Shown piece after piece: positions 25,581 through 34,694 of a DNA stretch of 64,000 nt. Under the pieces are notes generated by a model. The model was not told where the DNA came from, searched no databases, and was given only the letters and a program-made list of their open reading frames with translations. Every line of letters begins with the position of its first letter. The first letter of the stretch is position 1. The position numbers were made by a program, and so were the translations under genes. Source of the stretch: Agathobaculum sp. Marseille-P7918. Its GTDB lineage: Bacteria > Bacillota > Clostridia > Oscillospirales > Butyricicoccaceae. The stretch lies in assembly GCF_900625105.1 (NCBI RefSeq), contig NZ_UYYD01000001.1, forward strand, positions 124,001 through 188,000. The letters are read 5' to 3'.

Positions 25581-26081
25581 ATGGGTTCGATCAAAGGCTT
25601 TATCGATTGGGTTAAGGGCGAGGATGTAGAGGACGAATACGAAGAAGAAATGCCCCGTCAGCGCAGTGAAGAACCGGTGAAGAGCAGTGCAGCATCCTCG
25701 TATGAGCGGTCTTATGACAGATCGTATGACCGTTCCTATGATACCGCATCTGCAGACGCGGCTTCACCCCGTCGTGGAAATAAAGTAGTCAACATCAATA
25801 CAACGACACAGCTTGCGGTTGTTCTGGTCAAGCCGGACCGCTTTGAAAATGCAGCAGAGATTGCAGATCATCTCAAGGACAAGCGCACGGTTGTGCTCAA
25901 TCTGGAGCAAACCAACAAGGATGTGGCGCGTCGTCTGGTTGATTTTCTCAGCGGCGTTGCGTATGCAAACGAAGGAAAAATCAAGAAGGTTGCGAACAGC
26001 ACATACATCATTACGCCCTATAATGTCGATATTATGGGGGATTTGATTGATGAACTGGAAAGCAGCGGAATGTATTTTTAA
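25581..26081 (+). CDS. sepF: Cell division protein SepF
   Basis: 166 residues. The N-terminal amphipathic helix MGSIKGFIDWVKG should bind membrane, a low-complexity linker follows, and residues about 73-166 form the SepF core that binds FtsZ (VVLVKPDRFENAAEIADHL, VVLNLEQTN, RRLVDFLSG). The linker has a tandem RSYD repeat (three copies, 25707-25742) written with different synonymous codons each time. RBS AAGGAGG lies 9 bases before ATG. Confidence 0.96.
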   Translation: MGSIKGFIDWVKGEDVEDEYEEEMPRQRSEEPVKSSAASSYERSYDRSYDRSYDTASADAASPRRGNKVVNINTTTQLAVVLVKPDRFENAAEIADHLKDKRTVVLNLEQTNKDVARRLVDFLSGVAYANEGKIKKVANSTYIITPYNVDIMGDLIDELESSGMYF

Positions 26082-26093
26082 GGTCATAGCGCC

Positions 26094-26360
26094 GTGAATA
26101 CAATAGTGGTATATGTGGTCAGCAGCCTGCTGCGGATTCTGGAATTTCTGTTTTTTGCACGGGCGATCATGAGCTGGTTTGCACAGGGCAGCAGTTCACA
26201 AATATACGAATTTCTGTGTTTGGTTACCGAGCCGCTGATCCAGCCGTTCCGCAGTTTGCTCAGCCGTATTGATGCGCTGCGAAACAGTCCGTTTGACTTG
26301 GCGTTTTTGGTGGCGTTCTTTGTTCTGATCGCGTTGGAACAAGTTTTATACATGCTCTAA
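26094..26360 (+). CDS. YggT family membrane protein
   Basis: 88 residues with two membrane segments (about 4-26 and 66-86) and the family motif PLIQPFRSLL between them. The role of YggT is poorly known; it is linked to the divisome/SepF region and osmotic tolerance in other bacteria. The start is GTG 26094 with a weak AAGG upstream. 12 bases after sepF. Confidence 0.88.
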   Translation: MNTIVVYVVSSLLRILEFLFFARAIMSWFAQGSSSQIYEFLCLVTEPLIQPFRSLLSRIDALRNSPFDLAFLVAFFVLIALEQVLYML

Positions 26361-26386
26361 GCCTGTCGAAAATACGGCAAAATAAG

Positions 26387-26411
26387 TGGTCGGGCTGCGC
26401 CCGACCATTTT
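26387..26411 (+). terminator. Intercistronic hairpin between yggT and divIVA
   Basis: TGGTCGGG / CCCGACCA with a 5-base loop and a TTTT tail. It may partially terminate and set the ratio of divIVA to upstream genes. Confidence 0.6.
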
Positions 26412-26453
26412 CCCGTAAGGACGACAAAAGATAAAAAAACGGAGGAGAAACAT

Positions 26454-27083
26454 ATGACGGTACAGGAAATTCAGGAAATCGGCTTTGAAAAGGCGGTTTT
26501 CGGTGGGTATGATATGAAATCAGTCGATACCTTCCTGGAGCGCGTTGCAGAAGAATTCGCTGCCATGCAGAAGGAAAACGCTGCTCTGAAAGCGAAAATG
26601 AAGGTGCTGGTGGATAAGATCGAAGAGTATCGCGGCGTGGAAGACGGCATGCGCCGCGCACTGATGAGCGCTCAGACGATCGCGCAGGACACGATCGATA
26701 AGGCGAAAAAGGAAGCGCAGGATATCGTCTCCGCGGCAAAGGACGAGACGGAAAACAAGGTTAAAAATACGCGCGATGAGATCGAGCTGGAAGAGCAGAA
26801 GCTCGAAGCTGCGAAAAAGAATACGATTGAATTCATTGCGCGTGTTTCTGCGGTTTATCAGGCGCAGGCAAAGGCTTTGGTGGAACTGGCCAAGGCGGAG
26901 CAGCTGGTGCGTCAGCAGCAGGAACCGGCTAAGCCGGCAGCCCAGCCTGCGGAGCAGCAGGCGCCGGCGCAGCAGCCGAAGCAGGAAGAAAAAGCCGATG
27001 CCCCGATTGAGGACGCCACGCGCAAGTTTGATTTTGGCGAACTGAAATTCGGCGCCGATTATGACCCCAAGGAAGTAAAGTAA
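26454..27083 (+). CDS. divIVA: DivIVA-family polar/septal scaffold
   Basis: 209 residues. The conserved N-terminal lipid-binding segment is present (FEKAVFGGYDMKSVDTFLERV), followed by long coiled coils (about 30-155) and a Pro/Ala/Gln linker, ending in DFGELKFGADYDP. The protein is expected to sense negative membrane curvature at the septum and poles. AGAGGAG-type ribosome site just upstream of ATG. The C-terminal half is variable within the family. Confidence 0.93.
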   Translation: MTVQEIQEIGFEKAVFGGYDMKSVDTFLERVAEEFAAMQKENAALKAKMKVLVDKIEEYRGVEDGMRRALMSAQTIAQDTIDKAKKEAQDIVSAAKDETENKVKNTRDEIELEEQKLEAAKKNTIEFIARVSAVYQAQAKALVELAKAEQLVRQQQEPAKPAAQPAEQQAPAQQPKQEEKADAPIEDATRKFDFGELKFGADYDPKEVK

Positions 27084-27109
27084 CAAGCGAAAGGACTGAA
27101 TACTGCACA

Positions 27110-29902
27110 ATGCAGCAGGATTACAATAACACGATCAATTTGCCGAAAACCGACTTCCCGATGCGTGCGGGACTGCCCAAGCGTGAGCCGGGCTTTCTGG
27201 AAAACTGGGAAAAGAACGATCTGTACCACGAACTGATGAAGAAGAACGAAGGCAAGCCGCTTTTCGTTCTGCATGACGGCCCTCCGTATGCAAACGGCAA
27301 TCTGCATATGGGGCATGCGCTCAACAAGATTTTGAAGGATTTCATCGTCCGTTCCCGCAATATGATGGGCTATCAGGCGCCTTATATTCCGGGCTGGGAT
27401 ACGCACGGCCTGCCGATCGAGCGTCAGGCGATCAAGGCATACGGCATGGACCGCGACAAGGTTTCCACGGCGGAATTCCGTTCCAAGTGCGAAGAGTTTG
27501 CGCATGACCATGTCAACACGCAGCGCAGCCAGTTCAAGCGTTTGGGCGTTGTGGGCGATTGGGATCGTCCGTATCTGACGTTGACGCATGATTATGAGGC
27601 AACGCAGATTGAGATCTTTGGCGAGATGGCCAAGAAGGGCTACATCTACAAGGGCATGAAGCCAGTTTACTGGTGCCCGCATGATGAAACGGCGCTGGCT
27701 GAGGCGGAGATCGAATATCAGGATGAGCCCTGCTCTTCGATTTATGTCAAGTTCCATGTGACCGATGATAAGGGCGGCAAGATTTCTGCCATCACCGGCA
27801 GCTTGGACAATGTTTACTTTGTCATTTGGACCACGACGACCTGGACCCTGCCGGGCAACCTTGCGATCTCGGTCAATCCGGTCTTTGAATATGATCTGGT
27901 TAAGGTTCCGTCGGGTGATATCTATGTGCTCGCCAAGGAACTGGTGGAGTCTGTGATGCAGGCCGCCAAGATCGACTCTTGGGAAGTGCTGGGCACGCTG
28001 CTTGGCTCGGATCTGGAACTGATGCGCACCAAGCACCCGATTATGGATCGTGACAGCGTTGTTATCTGCGGCGACCATGTTACGCTGGATGCCGGTACCG
28101 GCTGCGTTCATACAGCGCCTGGCTTTGGTGCGGATGACTTTATTGTCTGCCAGAAGTATGATATTCCGATCATCGTTCCGGTTGACGGCAAGGGTATGAC
28201 GACAGAGGATGCCGGTAAGTACGCAAACATGTACTACGAAAAGACCACGCCGATCATTCTGGAAGATCTGAAGGCTTGCGGTGCGCTGCTGGCGATCGAA
28301 GAAATCGTGCATAGCTATCCGCATTGCTGGCGCTGCAAGAACCCGATCATTTTCCGCACGACCGAACAGTGGTTCTGCTCTGTGGATGCGCTCAAGGACG
28401 ATGCGGTCAAGGCATGCGAAGGCATCCAGTGGATCCCGGGCTGGGGTCAGGAGCGCATGACCTCCATGATCCGCGAGCGTTCGGACTGGTGCATTTCCCG
28501 TCAGCGTGTTTGGGGTGTGCCGATCCCGATCTTCACCTGCAAGAAGTGCGGCAAGCCGCTGGTCAACGAGCAGACGATCAAGATTGTAGCCGATCTGTTC
28601 CGCGAAAAGGGTTCGAATGCTTGGTTTGATATGGATCCGTCCGAGATCCTGCCGGCTGATATCAAGTGCGAATGCGGCTGCGGCGACTTCGATAAGGAAA
28701 CTGACACCATGGACGTATGGTTTGACTCCGGTTCGTCTTGGCGTGCGGTCATTGAGAATCGTGAGCATCAGTCTACGCCGGTTGATGTCTATCTGGAAGG
28801 CAACGACCAGTATCGTGGCTGGTTCCAGTCCTCTATGCTGACGTCGATCGCAACGCAGGGCAAGGCACCGTACAAGACGGTCATCACGCACGGCATGATC
28901 GTGGATGAAGAGCGTCAGAAGATGTCCAAGTCGCTTGGCAACGGTATTGCGCCGGAAGATATCCTGAACCAGTATGGTGCAGACGTGATGCGCCTGTGGG
29001 TTGCTTCTTCCGATTATCGTCAGGATATGCGTATTTCCAAGGACATGCTCAAGCATCTGTCCCAGAACTACCTCAAGATCCGTAATACGGCGCGGTATAT
29101 CCTGGGTAATCTGTTTGATTTCGATCCCAAGACCGATATGGTTGCTTACGCGGATCTGCCGGAGCTGGATAAGTGGGCACTCATGCGCCTCAATGAACTG
29201 GTCGCAAAGGTTCGTGAGGGGTACGATTCCTATGAATTCCATACGGTATTCCATGCGATCCATAACTTCTGCGTTGTTGATATGTCCAACTTCTATCTGG
29301 ATGTCATCAAGGATCGTCTGTATTGCGACGAAACGACCGGGCTGAGCCGCCGCGCTGCACAGACCGCGATTTATCGCATTCTCAGCGCTTTAGTGCGCAT
29401 GCTGTCCCCGATCCTCTGCTTCACCGCTGATGAGATCTGGCAGTCCATGCCGCATACGGCGGAGGATGACGTGCGCAACGTGGCATACAACGAAATGCCG
29501 GTAGCAGATGAAACGCTGGCGTTCAGCGATGCGGACGTTGAGAAGTGGTCCAAGCTGACGGCGTTCCGCGATGATGTGAATAAGGCGCTGGAAGGTGCGC
29601 GCAATGCCAAGACGATTGGCAAGCCGCTGGAAGCCAGCGTGACGGTTTACGCAGATGCGGATTTGGCCGTGTTCCTGAACGGCTGCGGTCAGGATTTGGC
29701 GGATCTGTGCATCGTGTCCGAGCTCGCGGTTGTCGAAGGTGCTGGTGAGGGCACGGCAAGTGAGAACCTGCCGGGTATGACGATTGCAGTTGCCCGCGCG
29801 GCAGGCGAAAAGTGCCTGCGCTGCTGGAAGCAGTCCAAATCGGTTGGCACGGATGCAAAGCATCCTGGCCTGTGCGCTCGTTGCGCCAAAGTTGTTGGTT
29901 AA
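27110..29902 (+). CDS. ileS: Isoleucine--tRNA ligase
   Basis: 930 residues, class I synthetase of the bacterial zinc type. Visible motifs: HIGH version NGNLHMGHALNK near residue 65, the editing (CP1) domain with TTTTWTLPGNLA, the QKMSKSLGNG loop near residue 605, and the C-terminal zinc finger CLRCWK...CARC. RBS AAAGGA lies 17 bases upstream. Only 26 bases separate it from divIVA, so there is no room for a T-box; its expression must follow the upstream genes. Confidence 0.98.
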   Translation: MQQDYNNTINLPKTDFPMRAGLPKREPGFLENWEKNDLYHELMKKNEGKPLFVLHDGPPYANGNLHMGHALNKILKDFIVRSRNMMGYQAPYIPGWDTHGLPIERQAIKAYGMDRDKVSTAEFRSKCEEFAHDHVNTQRSQFKRLGVVGDWDRPYLTLTHDYEATQIEIFGEMAKKGYIYKGMKPVYWCPHDETALAEAEIEYQDEPCSSIYVKFHVTDDKGGKISAITGSLDNVYFVIWTTTTWTLPGNLAISVNPVFEYDLVKVPSGDIYVLAKELVESVMQAAKIDSWEVLGTLLGSDLELMRTKHPIMDRDSVVICGDHVTLDAGTGCVHTAPGFGADDFIVCQKYDIPIIVPVDGKGMTTEDAGKYANMYYEKTTPIILEDLKACGALLAIEEIVHSYPHCWRCKNPIIFRTTEQWFCSVDALKDDAVKACEGIQWIPGWGQERMTSMIRERSDWCISRQRVWGVPIPIFTCKKCGKPLVNEQTIKIVADLFREKGSNAWFDMDPSEILPADIKCECGCGDFDKETDTMDVWFDSGSSWRAVIENREHQSTPVDVYLEGNDQYRGWFQSSMLTSIATQGKAPYKTVITHGMIVDEERQKMSKSLGNGIAPEDILNQYGADVMRLWVASSDYRQDMRISKDMLKHLSQNYLKIRNTARYILGNLFDFDPKTDMVAYADLPELDKWALMRLNELVAKVREGYDSYEFHTVFHAIHNFCVVDMSNFYLDVIKDRLYCDETTGLSRRAAQTAIYRILSALVRMLSPILCFTADEIWQSMPHTAEDDVRNVAYNEMPVADETLAFSDADVEKWSKLTAFRDDVNKALEGARNAKTIGKPLEASVTVYADADLAVFLNGCGQDLADLCIVSELAVVEGAGEGTASENLPGMTIAVARAAGEKCLRCWKQSKSVGTDAKHPGLCARCAKVVG

Positions 29903-29915
29903 CAGGACAAAGGGG

Positions 29916-29948
29916 AAGGGGAACAGAATGTTTTCTGTTCCCCTTTTT
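29916..29948 (+). terminator. Terminator between ileS and lspA
   Basis: AAGGGGAACAGAA / TTCTGTTCCCCTT is a perfect 13-bp stem with a 4-base loop and T5 tail. No strong promoter is seen before lspA, so read-through may supply it. Confidence 0.85.
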
Positions 29949-29970
29949 AAGCGGTAAGGAGTTTGCTCAG

Positions 29971-30477
29971 ATGCTGTATTTTATCATTGCAGTGCTTATG
30001 ATTGCACTGGATCAGGCCGTAAAATATTGGGCCTATACCAGCTTGCAGGCGCAGCACACGATCCCGCTGCTGGATAACATTTTCCATCTAACCTATGTGG
30101 AAAATCGCGGCGCTGCATTCAGTATGTTTGCGCAGTTTGATTCGCGCTGGATTTTTACTTCTTTGGCCGTTATCATTACGGTTGCAATCATCATTGCGCT
30201 GCGAAAGCATTGGGTGCAGACTGCGCTGGGGCGTTGGTCGCTGGTGCTCGTGGCGGCCGGTGCAATTGGCAATGCGATCGATCGTGTGGTGCATGGATTT
30301 GTGGTGGATTTCTTTGATTTTCGCCTGATTCATTTCCCGGTTTTTAATATTGCGGATATTTTTATTTGCGTTGGCGGTGTTTTGTTCATCGTATATTTTA
30401 TGTTTCAGCACAAGGATGAGCAAAAAAGTATCGAGGATCAAAACACAGAGATGACGGAGCAGGATGACCATGAATGA
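29971..30477 (+). CDS. lspA: Lipoprotein signal peptidase
   Basis: 168 residues with four membrane helices. Catalytic aspartates are in GNAIDR and FNIADIFI, and YVENRGAAFS is the conserved family box. It cleaves prolipoproteins such as the sugar-binding lipoprotein in this window. ATG 29971 is preceded by TAAGGA. The C-terminal tail is charged and hydrophilic. Overlaps the start of the next gene. Confidence 0.96.
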   Translation: MLYFIIAVLMIALDQAVKYWAYTSLQAQHTIPLLDNIFHLTYVENRGAAFSMFAQFDSRWIFTSLAVIITVAIIIALRKHWVQTALGRWSLVLVAAGAIGNAIDRVVHGFVVDFFDFRLIHFPVFNIADIFICVGGVLFIVYFMFQHKDEQKSIEDQNTEMTEQDDHE

Positions 30478-31390
30478 ACTGTGTTTGACCGCATCGGCAG
30501 ATCAGGCTGGCGTTCGGGTGGACAGTTGGCTGGCGGAGCAAATTGATGGTTTGACCCGCTCTGCGGTGCAAAATCTGCTTTCGGAAAAGATGGTTTGCTG
30601 CAACGGACAGCCGCTCAAGAAAAATTATAAGCTGATCGGCGGGGAATGCATTACTGTTACTTTGCCGGAACTGCGCGAGGTCGATCTGGTTCCGGAGAAT
30701 ATCCCACTGGATATCATTTACGAAGATTCAGATATCATCGTTGTCAATAAGCCGCGCGGCATGGTGGTGCATCCGGCGCCTGGAAACTGGTCCGGCACGC
30801 TGGTCAATGCACTGATGTATCATTGCGGCGATAGCCTGTCCGGTATCAACGGCGAACATCGTCCCGGTATCGTGCATCGCATCGATAAGGATACCAGCGG
30901 ATTGCTGGTGGTGGCCAAGAATGATGCCGCGCATCAAAGTCTTGCATCACAGATCGCTGCGCACACGGCATACCGTGGTTATGAAGCGATTGTCGTCGGA
31001 AGCCCGCGCGAGGATTCCGGAACGATCAATAAGCCGATTGCACGGCATAAGACCGACCGCAAGAAAATGGCGATCATGGAGGGCGGCCGGGAAGCCATCA
31101 CGCATTATCGGGTGTTGCAGCGCTTCCGCGGATATACGCATATGGCGTTTCAGCTGGAAACCGGACGTACGCATCAGATTCGTGTGCACATGGCGTCTAT
31201 TGGGCATCCGATTATTGGAGACCCGGTTTATGGCCTCAAAAAGGATCGTTTTTCCGACATTGGCGGGCAATGCCTGCATGCAGCACGTTTGACGCTTTGC
31301 CATCCGACGACACAGGAAATGATGCACTTTACTGCTCCGCTGCCGGAGTATTTTACGCAGATTCTGGATAAATTGGAGAAGATGGGATGA
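30470..31390 (+). CDS. RluA-family pseudouridine synthase (RluD-like)
   Basis: About 306 residues with an N-terminal S4-like RNA-binding region (RVDSWLAEQIDGLTRSAVQNLL) and the catalytic box HRIDKDTSGLLVVAKN containing the essential Asp; later GRTHQIRVHMA and HAARLTL. It isomerises uridine in rRNA or tRNA; the exact site is not readable. ATG 30470 is 10 bases from GGAG; ATG 30464 is the alternative. The start overlaps the lspA stop, a pairing common in Firmicutes. Confidence 0.94.
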   Translation: MNELCLTASADQAGVRVDSWLAEQIDGLTRSAVQNLLSEKMVCCNGQPLKKNYKLIGGECITVTLPELREVDLVPENIPLDIIYEDSDIIVVNKPRGMVVHPAPGNWSGTLVNALMYHCGDSLSGINGEHRPGIVHRIDKDTSGLLVVAKNDAAHQSLASQIAAHTAYRGYEAIVVGSPREDSGTINKPIARHKTDRKKMAIMEGGREAITHYRVLQRFRGYTHMAFQLETGRTHQIRVHMASIGHPIIGDPVYGLKKDRFSDIGGQCLHAARLTLCHPTTQEMMHFTAPLPEYFTQILDKLEKMG

Positions 31391-32199
31391 AAAAGTTTGA
31401 TGGAATGCTGCTTGCCTGCGATATGGATGGTACGCTGCTGGACAGTGACCGTCAGATATCGGACGCAAATCTTCAGGCACTGCGTTATTTCACAGCACAA
31501 GGCGGACTTTTTTCTCTCGCGACCGGGCGCGCTTTTGCGGCTGTGACCGACTATATCGATTTGCTGCCGATCAATGCGCCATACAGCTTGCTCAATGGTT
31601 CGCTTGTGATGGATGCGCAGCATCGTGTGCTGCACTGCGCCGGTATGCCGGAACAATCACCAGATTTGACTCAACAGATCTTATCTGCTTTCCCGCAGGT
31701 CGGCTGTGAGGTGTTCCTGCCGGATCGGATTTTGGTTTGCCGGATGAGTTCGGAAACCGAGCATCACATGCGTGTGCTGCATTTGGCATATGATTGTGTG
31801 GAGGTGACGGATCTTCCGGATCCGGCTGGGTGGTGCCAAATCAATTTTACTGGAAAAGCATCCGAGGTGGATCCGGTGCGCGCATTTTTATCTCCACTGG
31901 CGGATAGCTTTCACGCGGTTTACACCATGCCGACATTTTGCGAAGTGACACGGTGTGGCGTCAGCAAAGGGGCGGCTATGATGCAGATTGCAGCGGATTG
32001 TGGTGTGCATCCCAAAAACATTTATGCCGTTGGTGACAGCGACAACGATTTGTCCATGCTTTGCCATGCGGCGGTATCTTTTGTGCCGCAAAATGCTGCA
32101 CCGGATATTTTGCAGCAGGGAACCATACAGGTGCGTGACAACGATCATGATGCTGTGGCGCATGTAATTGAATATTTGGATCAATTTCAAAACGTCTGA
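31387..32199 (+). CDS. Cof-type HAD-superfamily phosphatase
   Basis: 270 residues. HAD motifs: DMDGTLLDSD near residue 12 with both catalytic Asp, LATGR, and GDSDNDLSMLCHA near residue 220, with a C2-type cap between. Likely acts on a sugar phosphate or flavin phosphate; the substrate is not determinable. The start overlaps the upstream stop by 4 bases (ATGA). Last gene of the long plus-strand run. Confidence 0.93.
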   Translation: MKKFDGMLLACDMDGTLLDSDRQISDANLQALRYFTAQGGLFSLATGRAFAAVTDYIDLLPINAPYSLLNGSLVMDAQHRVLHCAGMPEQSPDLTQQILSAFPQVGCEVFLPDRILVCRMSSETEHHMRVLHLAYDCVEVTDLPDPAGWCQINFTGKASEVDPVRAFLSPLADSFHAVYTMPTFCEVTRCGVSKGAAMMQIAADCGVHPKNIYAVGDSDNDLSMLCHAAVSFVPQNAAPDILQQGTIQVRDNDHDAVAHVIEYLDQFQNV

Positions 32200-32228
32200 C
32201 AGAATGAACAATTCTGCCAGACGTTTTT
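32191..32228 (+). terminator. Terminator ending the housekeeping run
   Basis: AACGTCTGacAGAAT / ATTCTgcCAGACGTT with a short loop and T5 tail; the 5' arm includes the HAD stop codon. Confidence 0.88.
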
Positions 32229-32264
32229 CTATATCCGGGAAGCACTGCATGGAACGGTATTCTA

Positions 32265-32293
32265 TTGACGTACAACCGTATTATAGATATAAT
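32265..32293 (+). promoter_or_regulatory. Sigma-A promoter of the GntR-ABC operon
   Basis: TTGACG (32265-32270), 17 bases, TATAAT (32288-32293): almost consensus. Confidence 0.88.
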
Positions 32294-32305
32294 ACAGTTA
32301 CAGAG

Positions 32306-32331
32306 AAGTGTATTATAGGAGTGATACACTT
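32306..32331 (+). promoter_or_regulatory. Candidate GntR/YtrA operator
   Basis: An 8-bp inverted repeat AAGTGTAT / ATACACTT with a 10-base spacer, just downstream of the promoter. The GTGTA...TACAC half sites resemble known YtrA-subfamily operators, and the first gene encodes such a regulator, so autoregulation is likely. Confidence 0.7.
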
Positions 32332-32356
32332 TGAGTGGGAAGGAGGCTGATACGGA

Positions 32357-32728
32357 TTGATTTCATTTGATGATTTTCATATGGAAGAGGGAATACCGAT
32401 CTATCAGCAGATCCTTTTGTACCTGAAACGAGGGGTTGTGGCAGGGGAGTTTCATAACGGGGATGAGCTTCCTTCACGCCGCATGCTAAGCGCGCTACTT
32501 GGAGTAAATCCGAATACCGTCCAAAAGGCCTATCGGCAGCTGGAAGAGGAGAACCTCATCTGTTCGCATACCGGCGCCAAAAGCTATATGGTTTTGGATG
32601 AAAAAAAGGTCGAACAAATTCGCAGGGAATTGCTGAAAAGCGATGTGAAAAGTGTGGTGCAGTCGATGAAGCAGATGGGGCTGTCCAAATCGGAGGCACT
32701 TCGATTGATTCAGGCATATTGGGATTGA
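32357..32728 (+). CDS. GntR-family regulator, YtrA subfamily
   Basis: 123 residues: an N-terminal winged helix (PIYQQILLYLKRGVVAGEF, LPSRRMLSALLGVNPNTVQKAYRQLE) with only a short C-terminal helix pair for dimerisation, the hallmark of the YtrA subfamily, whose members control ABC transporters encoded in the same operon. TTG start at 32357 with AAGGAGG 10 bases upstream. The downstream genes include an ABC ATPase, as expected. The inducer is unknown; cell-wall antibiotics act on related systems. Confidence 0.93.
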   Translation: MISFDDFHMEEGIPIYQQILLYLKRGVVAGEFHNGDELPSRRMLSALLGVNPNTVQKAYRQLEEENLICSHTGAKSYMVLDEKKVEQIRRELLKSDVKSVVQSMKQMGLSKSEALRLIQAYWD

Positions 32729-32742
32729 GAGGAGGAAGGAAC

Positions 32743-33459
32743 ATGGGGAGAAAACATCTTTCTGTATTGATGTTATATGTGCGTGGCTGCATCTATCCAG
32801 CGCTTGCGGTACTGCTCCTTTTGGCTGCTGTGCAAACAGGATTATTCTGTTGGCTGATACAGCGTGGCGCAGGTTCGTTAGATGCCATTATGCAAAACAG
32901 AGGTTGGTGGATCACTTGGATGGTCGGCATCGTGCTGGTAATTGTGCTATTGTTCCGTATGCATGGAGGCAATTATACGGTACGCCGTTTGCGCATTTCT
33001 GAGCGCGCAGCCTTTCTATGGCAAAGCTTATCCTGCTTATTCTGTTATGTGCTTCTTTGGCTGACAGAGGTAATCCTTTTTACAGTGCTGTGTCGATATT
33101 ATCTTAAGTTGCCGGCAGCAGCCAGCGCTTCAGAACAGACGCTGTTTCTTACGTTTTATCACAATACATTTTTGCATAGTATGCTGCCGCTCGAAGAGCT
33201 CAGCCGGTGGGTTTATTTGTTGACAGCTTTTGTGGCGTTGTCCATGGGAACTGCAAATGCAGTAGTACGCATGCGATATGGCAGCAAGCCGTTTCCGCTG
33301 CTTTTGGCAGTAATATCATTTCAATGGTATTTTTCGCGGTCGCTTGGCAGCCTGACGTCCGATGTTCTTGTCAGCCTGCTGCATTTAGCAATCATTGCTT
33401 ACACCATTTGGGATGCATGGTTCAATATGGAGGAGGTGCCAAGTGATGAAAACAATTGA
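32743..33459 (+). CDS. Multi-pass membrane protein of the GntR-ABC operon
   Basis: 238 residues with about six hydrophobic segments. No family recognised with certainty; it lies where ABC-2-type permease subunits sit in ytr-like operons, so a permease subunit is the likeliest reading. AGGAGGAAGG precedes the ATG at 32743. Overlaps the next gene by 14 bases. Confidence 0.7.
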   Translation: MGRKHLSVLMLYVRGCIYPALAVLLLLAAVQTGLFCWLIQRGAGSLDAIMQNRGWWITWMVGIVLVIVLLFRMHGGNYTVRRLRISERAAFLWQSLSCLFCYVLLWLTEVILFTVLCRYYLKLPAAASASEQTLFLTFYHNTFLHSMLPLEELSRWVYLLTAFVALSMGTANAVVRMRYGSKPFPLLLAVISFQWYFSRSLGSLTSDVLVSLLHLAIIAYTIWDAWFNMEEVPSDENN

Positions 33460-33922
33460 TCTTTCGCGTCTCGCACCGCCGGGCACCGCGATCAAAGAGG
33501 AAATTAGACGCTTATGCGTTGGTCTTGCGGGTGCGACCGGCTGCGCGGTTCTGATTTATGGAGTCAATTATCGAAACGCTTATGATCTTCTGTTTGATCG
33601 TTATGGTGTGGATCGCGTACTGCGTCCAGATGCGGTCATGCCGCCCTTTGATGCATTATCATGGGGATCGTTGACGTTCTTTTATTTCGTCGCGCTTGGT
33701 TCGCTTGCGGCAGCGATTTTCCATCACTTCAGCTTTTATTCCGGCGGCAGCAAAAGTATCTATCTCATGCGTCGCCTGCCGCAGCGCTGGGAACTACTGC
33801 GGCGGGATATCACGCTGCCGATTGCAGGGGCGGCGATCAGCCTGCTGGCAGCGCTGCTGCTCAAGCTGCTGTTTATGGGAGTGTATTATTTTGTGACACC
33901 AGAGCAGTGTCTGGGAATTTGA
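33446..33922 (+). CDS. Second small membrane protein of the GntR-ABC operon
   Basis: 158 residues, a hydrophilic N terminus and about three membrane segments (near 25-45, 75-95 and 125-150). Between the last two is SKSIYLMRRLPQRWELL, a YLMRRLP motif seen in ABC-2-type permease proteins of Clostridia. GGAGGTG lies 8 bases before ATG 33446. Probably pairs with the preceding protein as the membrane part of the transporter. Confidence 0.68.
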   Translation: MKTIDLSRLAPPGTAIKEEIRRLCVGLAGATGCAVLIYGVNYRNAYDLLFDRYGVDRVLRPDAVMPPFDALSWGSLTFFYFVALGSLAAAIFHHFSFYSGGSKSIYLMRRLPQRWELLRRDITLPIAGAAISLLAALLLKLLFMGVYYFVTPEQCLGI

Positions 33923-33938
33923 ATAGGGGGGATTTCAG

Positions 33939-34691
33939 ATGCTGGAAATCAAGAACGTGAGCAAAAGCTATACGCTGAACCAGCGGCTGCATGGAAAACA
34001 GGCGCTCCAGTCAGTCGATCTGTCGATCGGTCCGGGCGAGATTGTCGGCCTGTTTGGAGAAAACGGTGCAGGCAAGACAACATTGATGAAGTGTATCCTT
34101 GGTTTTCTGCGGTACGATGGCGAGATCCTGCTGGACGGGGCGCCGATTACCTGCAACAATATCGAGCGATTGTCCTTCGCAACGAGTGAGCACTCTTTTT
34201 TTCCCAATCTAACCGCAGAAGCACATCGGCAGTTCTACAAGGAACACTTTCCACGTTTCATTGACAAACGATTTTATGGATTGATGGAGTTCTTTGAACT
34301 TCCGCTGCACAAGCTGCTGCACAGTTTTTCGACCGGTCAGAAAAACCAATTTGAAGTGATTCTTGCGCTGTGTCAGGGTGCGGATTATATCCTAATGGAT
34401 GAACCGTTTGCAGGCAACGATGTGTTCAACCGGGAGGATTTCTATAAGGTACTGCTCGGCATTCTCGAGCCGAATGAGACGGTTATCCTGTCCACACACC
34501 TGATCGAAGAGGTTTCCAACTTCATCAGCCGCGCGGTGCTGATCCGCCAAGGGCAGATCGTGGGAGATGTATTGGCTTGTGATCTGGATGAAAGCGGCAT
34601 CAGTCTGATGGATTATATTAAACAAACCTACCATTACAGCGCCGACCGCGTCAGCCGTGCGCTGAACGACATCACAGGTGGGGAGGGATGA
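33939..34691 (+). CDS. ABC transporter ATPase of the GntR-controlled operon
   Basis: 250 residues. Walker A GENGAGKTT near residue 40, signature FSTGQKNQFEV (Thr replaces the usual Gly after Ser), Walker B YILMDEPFAGND and the switch STHLIEEV. This FSTGQ/MDEPF form is typical of ATPases in YtrA-type operons. 16 bases after the membrane gene and 3 bases before the next one. Confidence 0.93.
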   Translation: MLEIKNVSKSYTLNQRLHGKQALQSVDLSIGPGEIVGLFGENGAGKTTLMKCILGFLRYDGEILLDGAPITCNNIERLSFATSEHSFFPNLTAEAHRQFYKEHFPRFIDKRFYGLMEFFELPLHKLLHSFSTGQKNQFEVILALCQGADYILMDEPFAGNDVFNREDFYKVLLGILEPNETVILSTHLIEEVSNFISRAVLIRQGQIVGDVLACDLDESGISLMDYIKQTYHYSADRVSRALNDITGGEG

Positions 34692-34694
34692 GCC

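Noticed and set aside
27084-27109. Possible T-box for ileS
   Set aside because: Only 26 bases separate divIVA and ileS, with no T-box sequence.
27059-29263. A 734-codon open frame opposite ileS
   Set aside because: Antisense to a full isoleucyl-tRNA synthetase; no plausible protein features.
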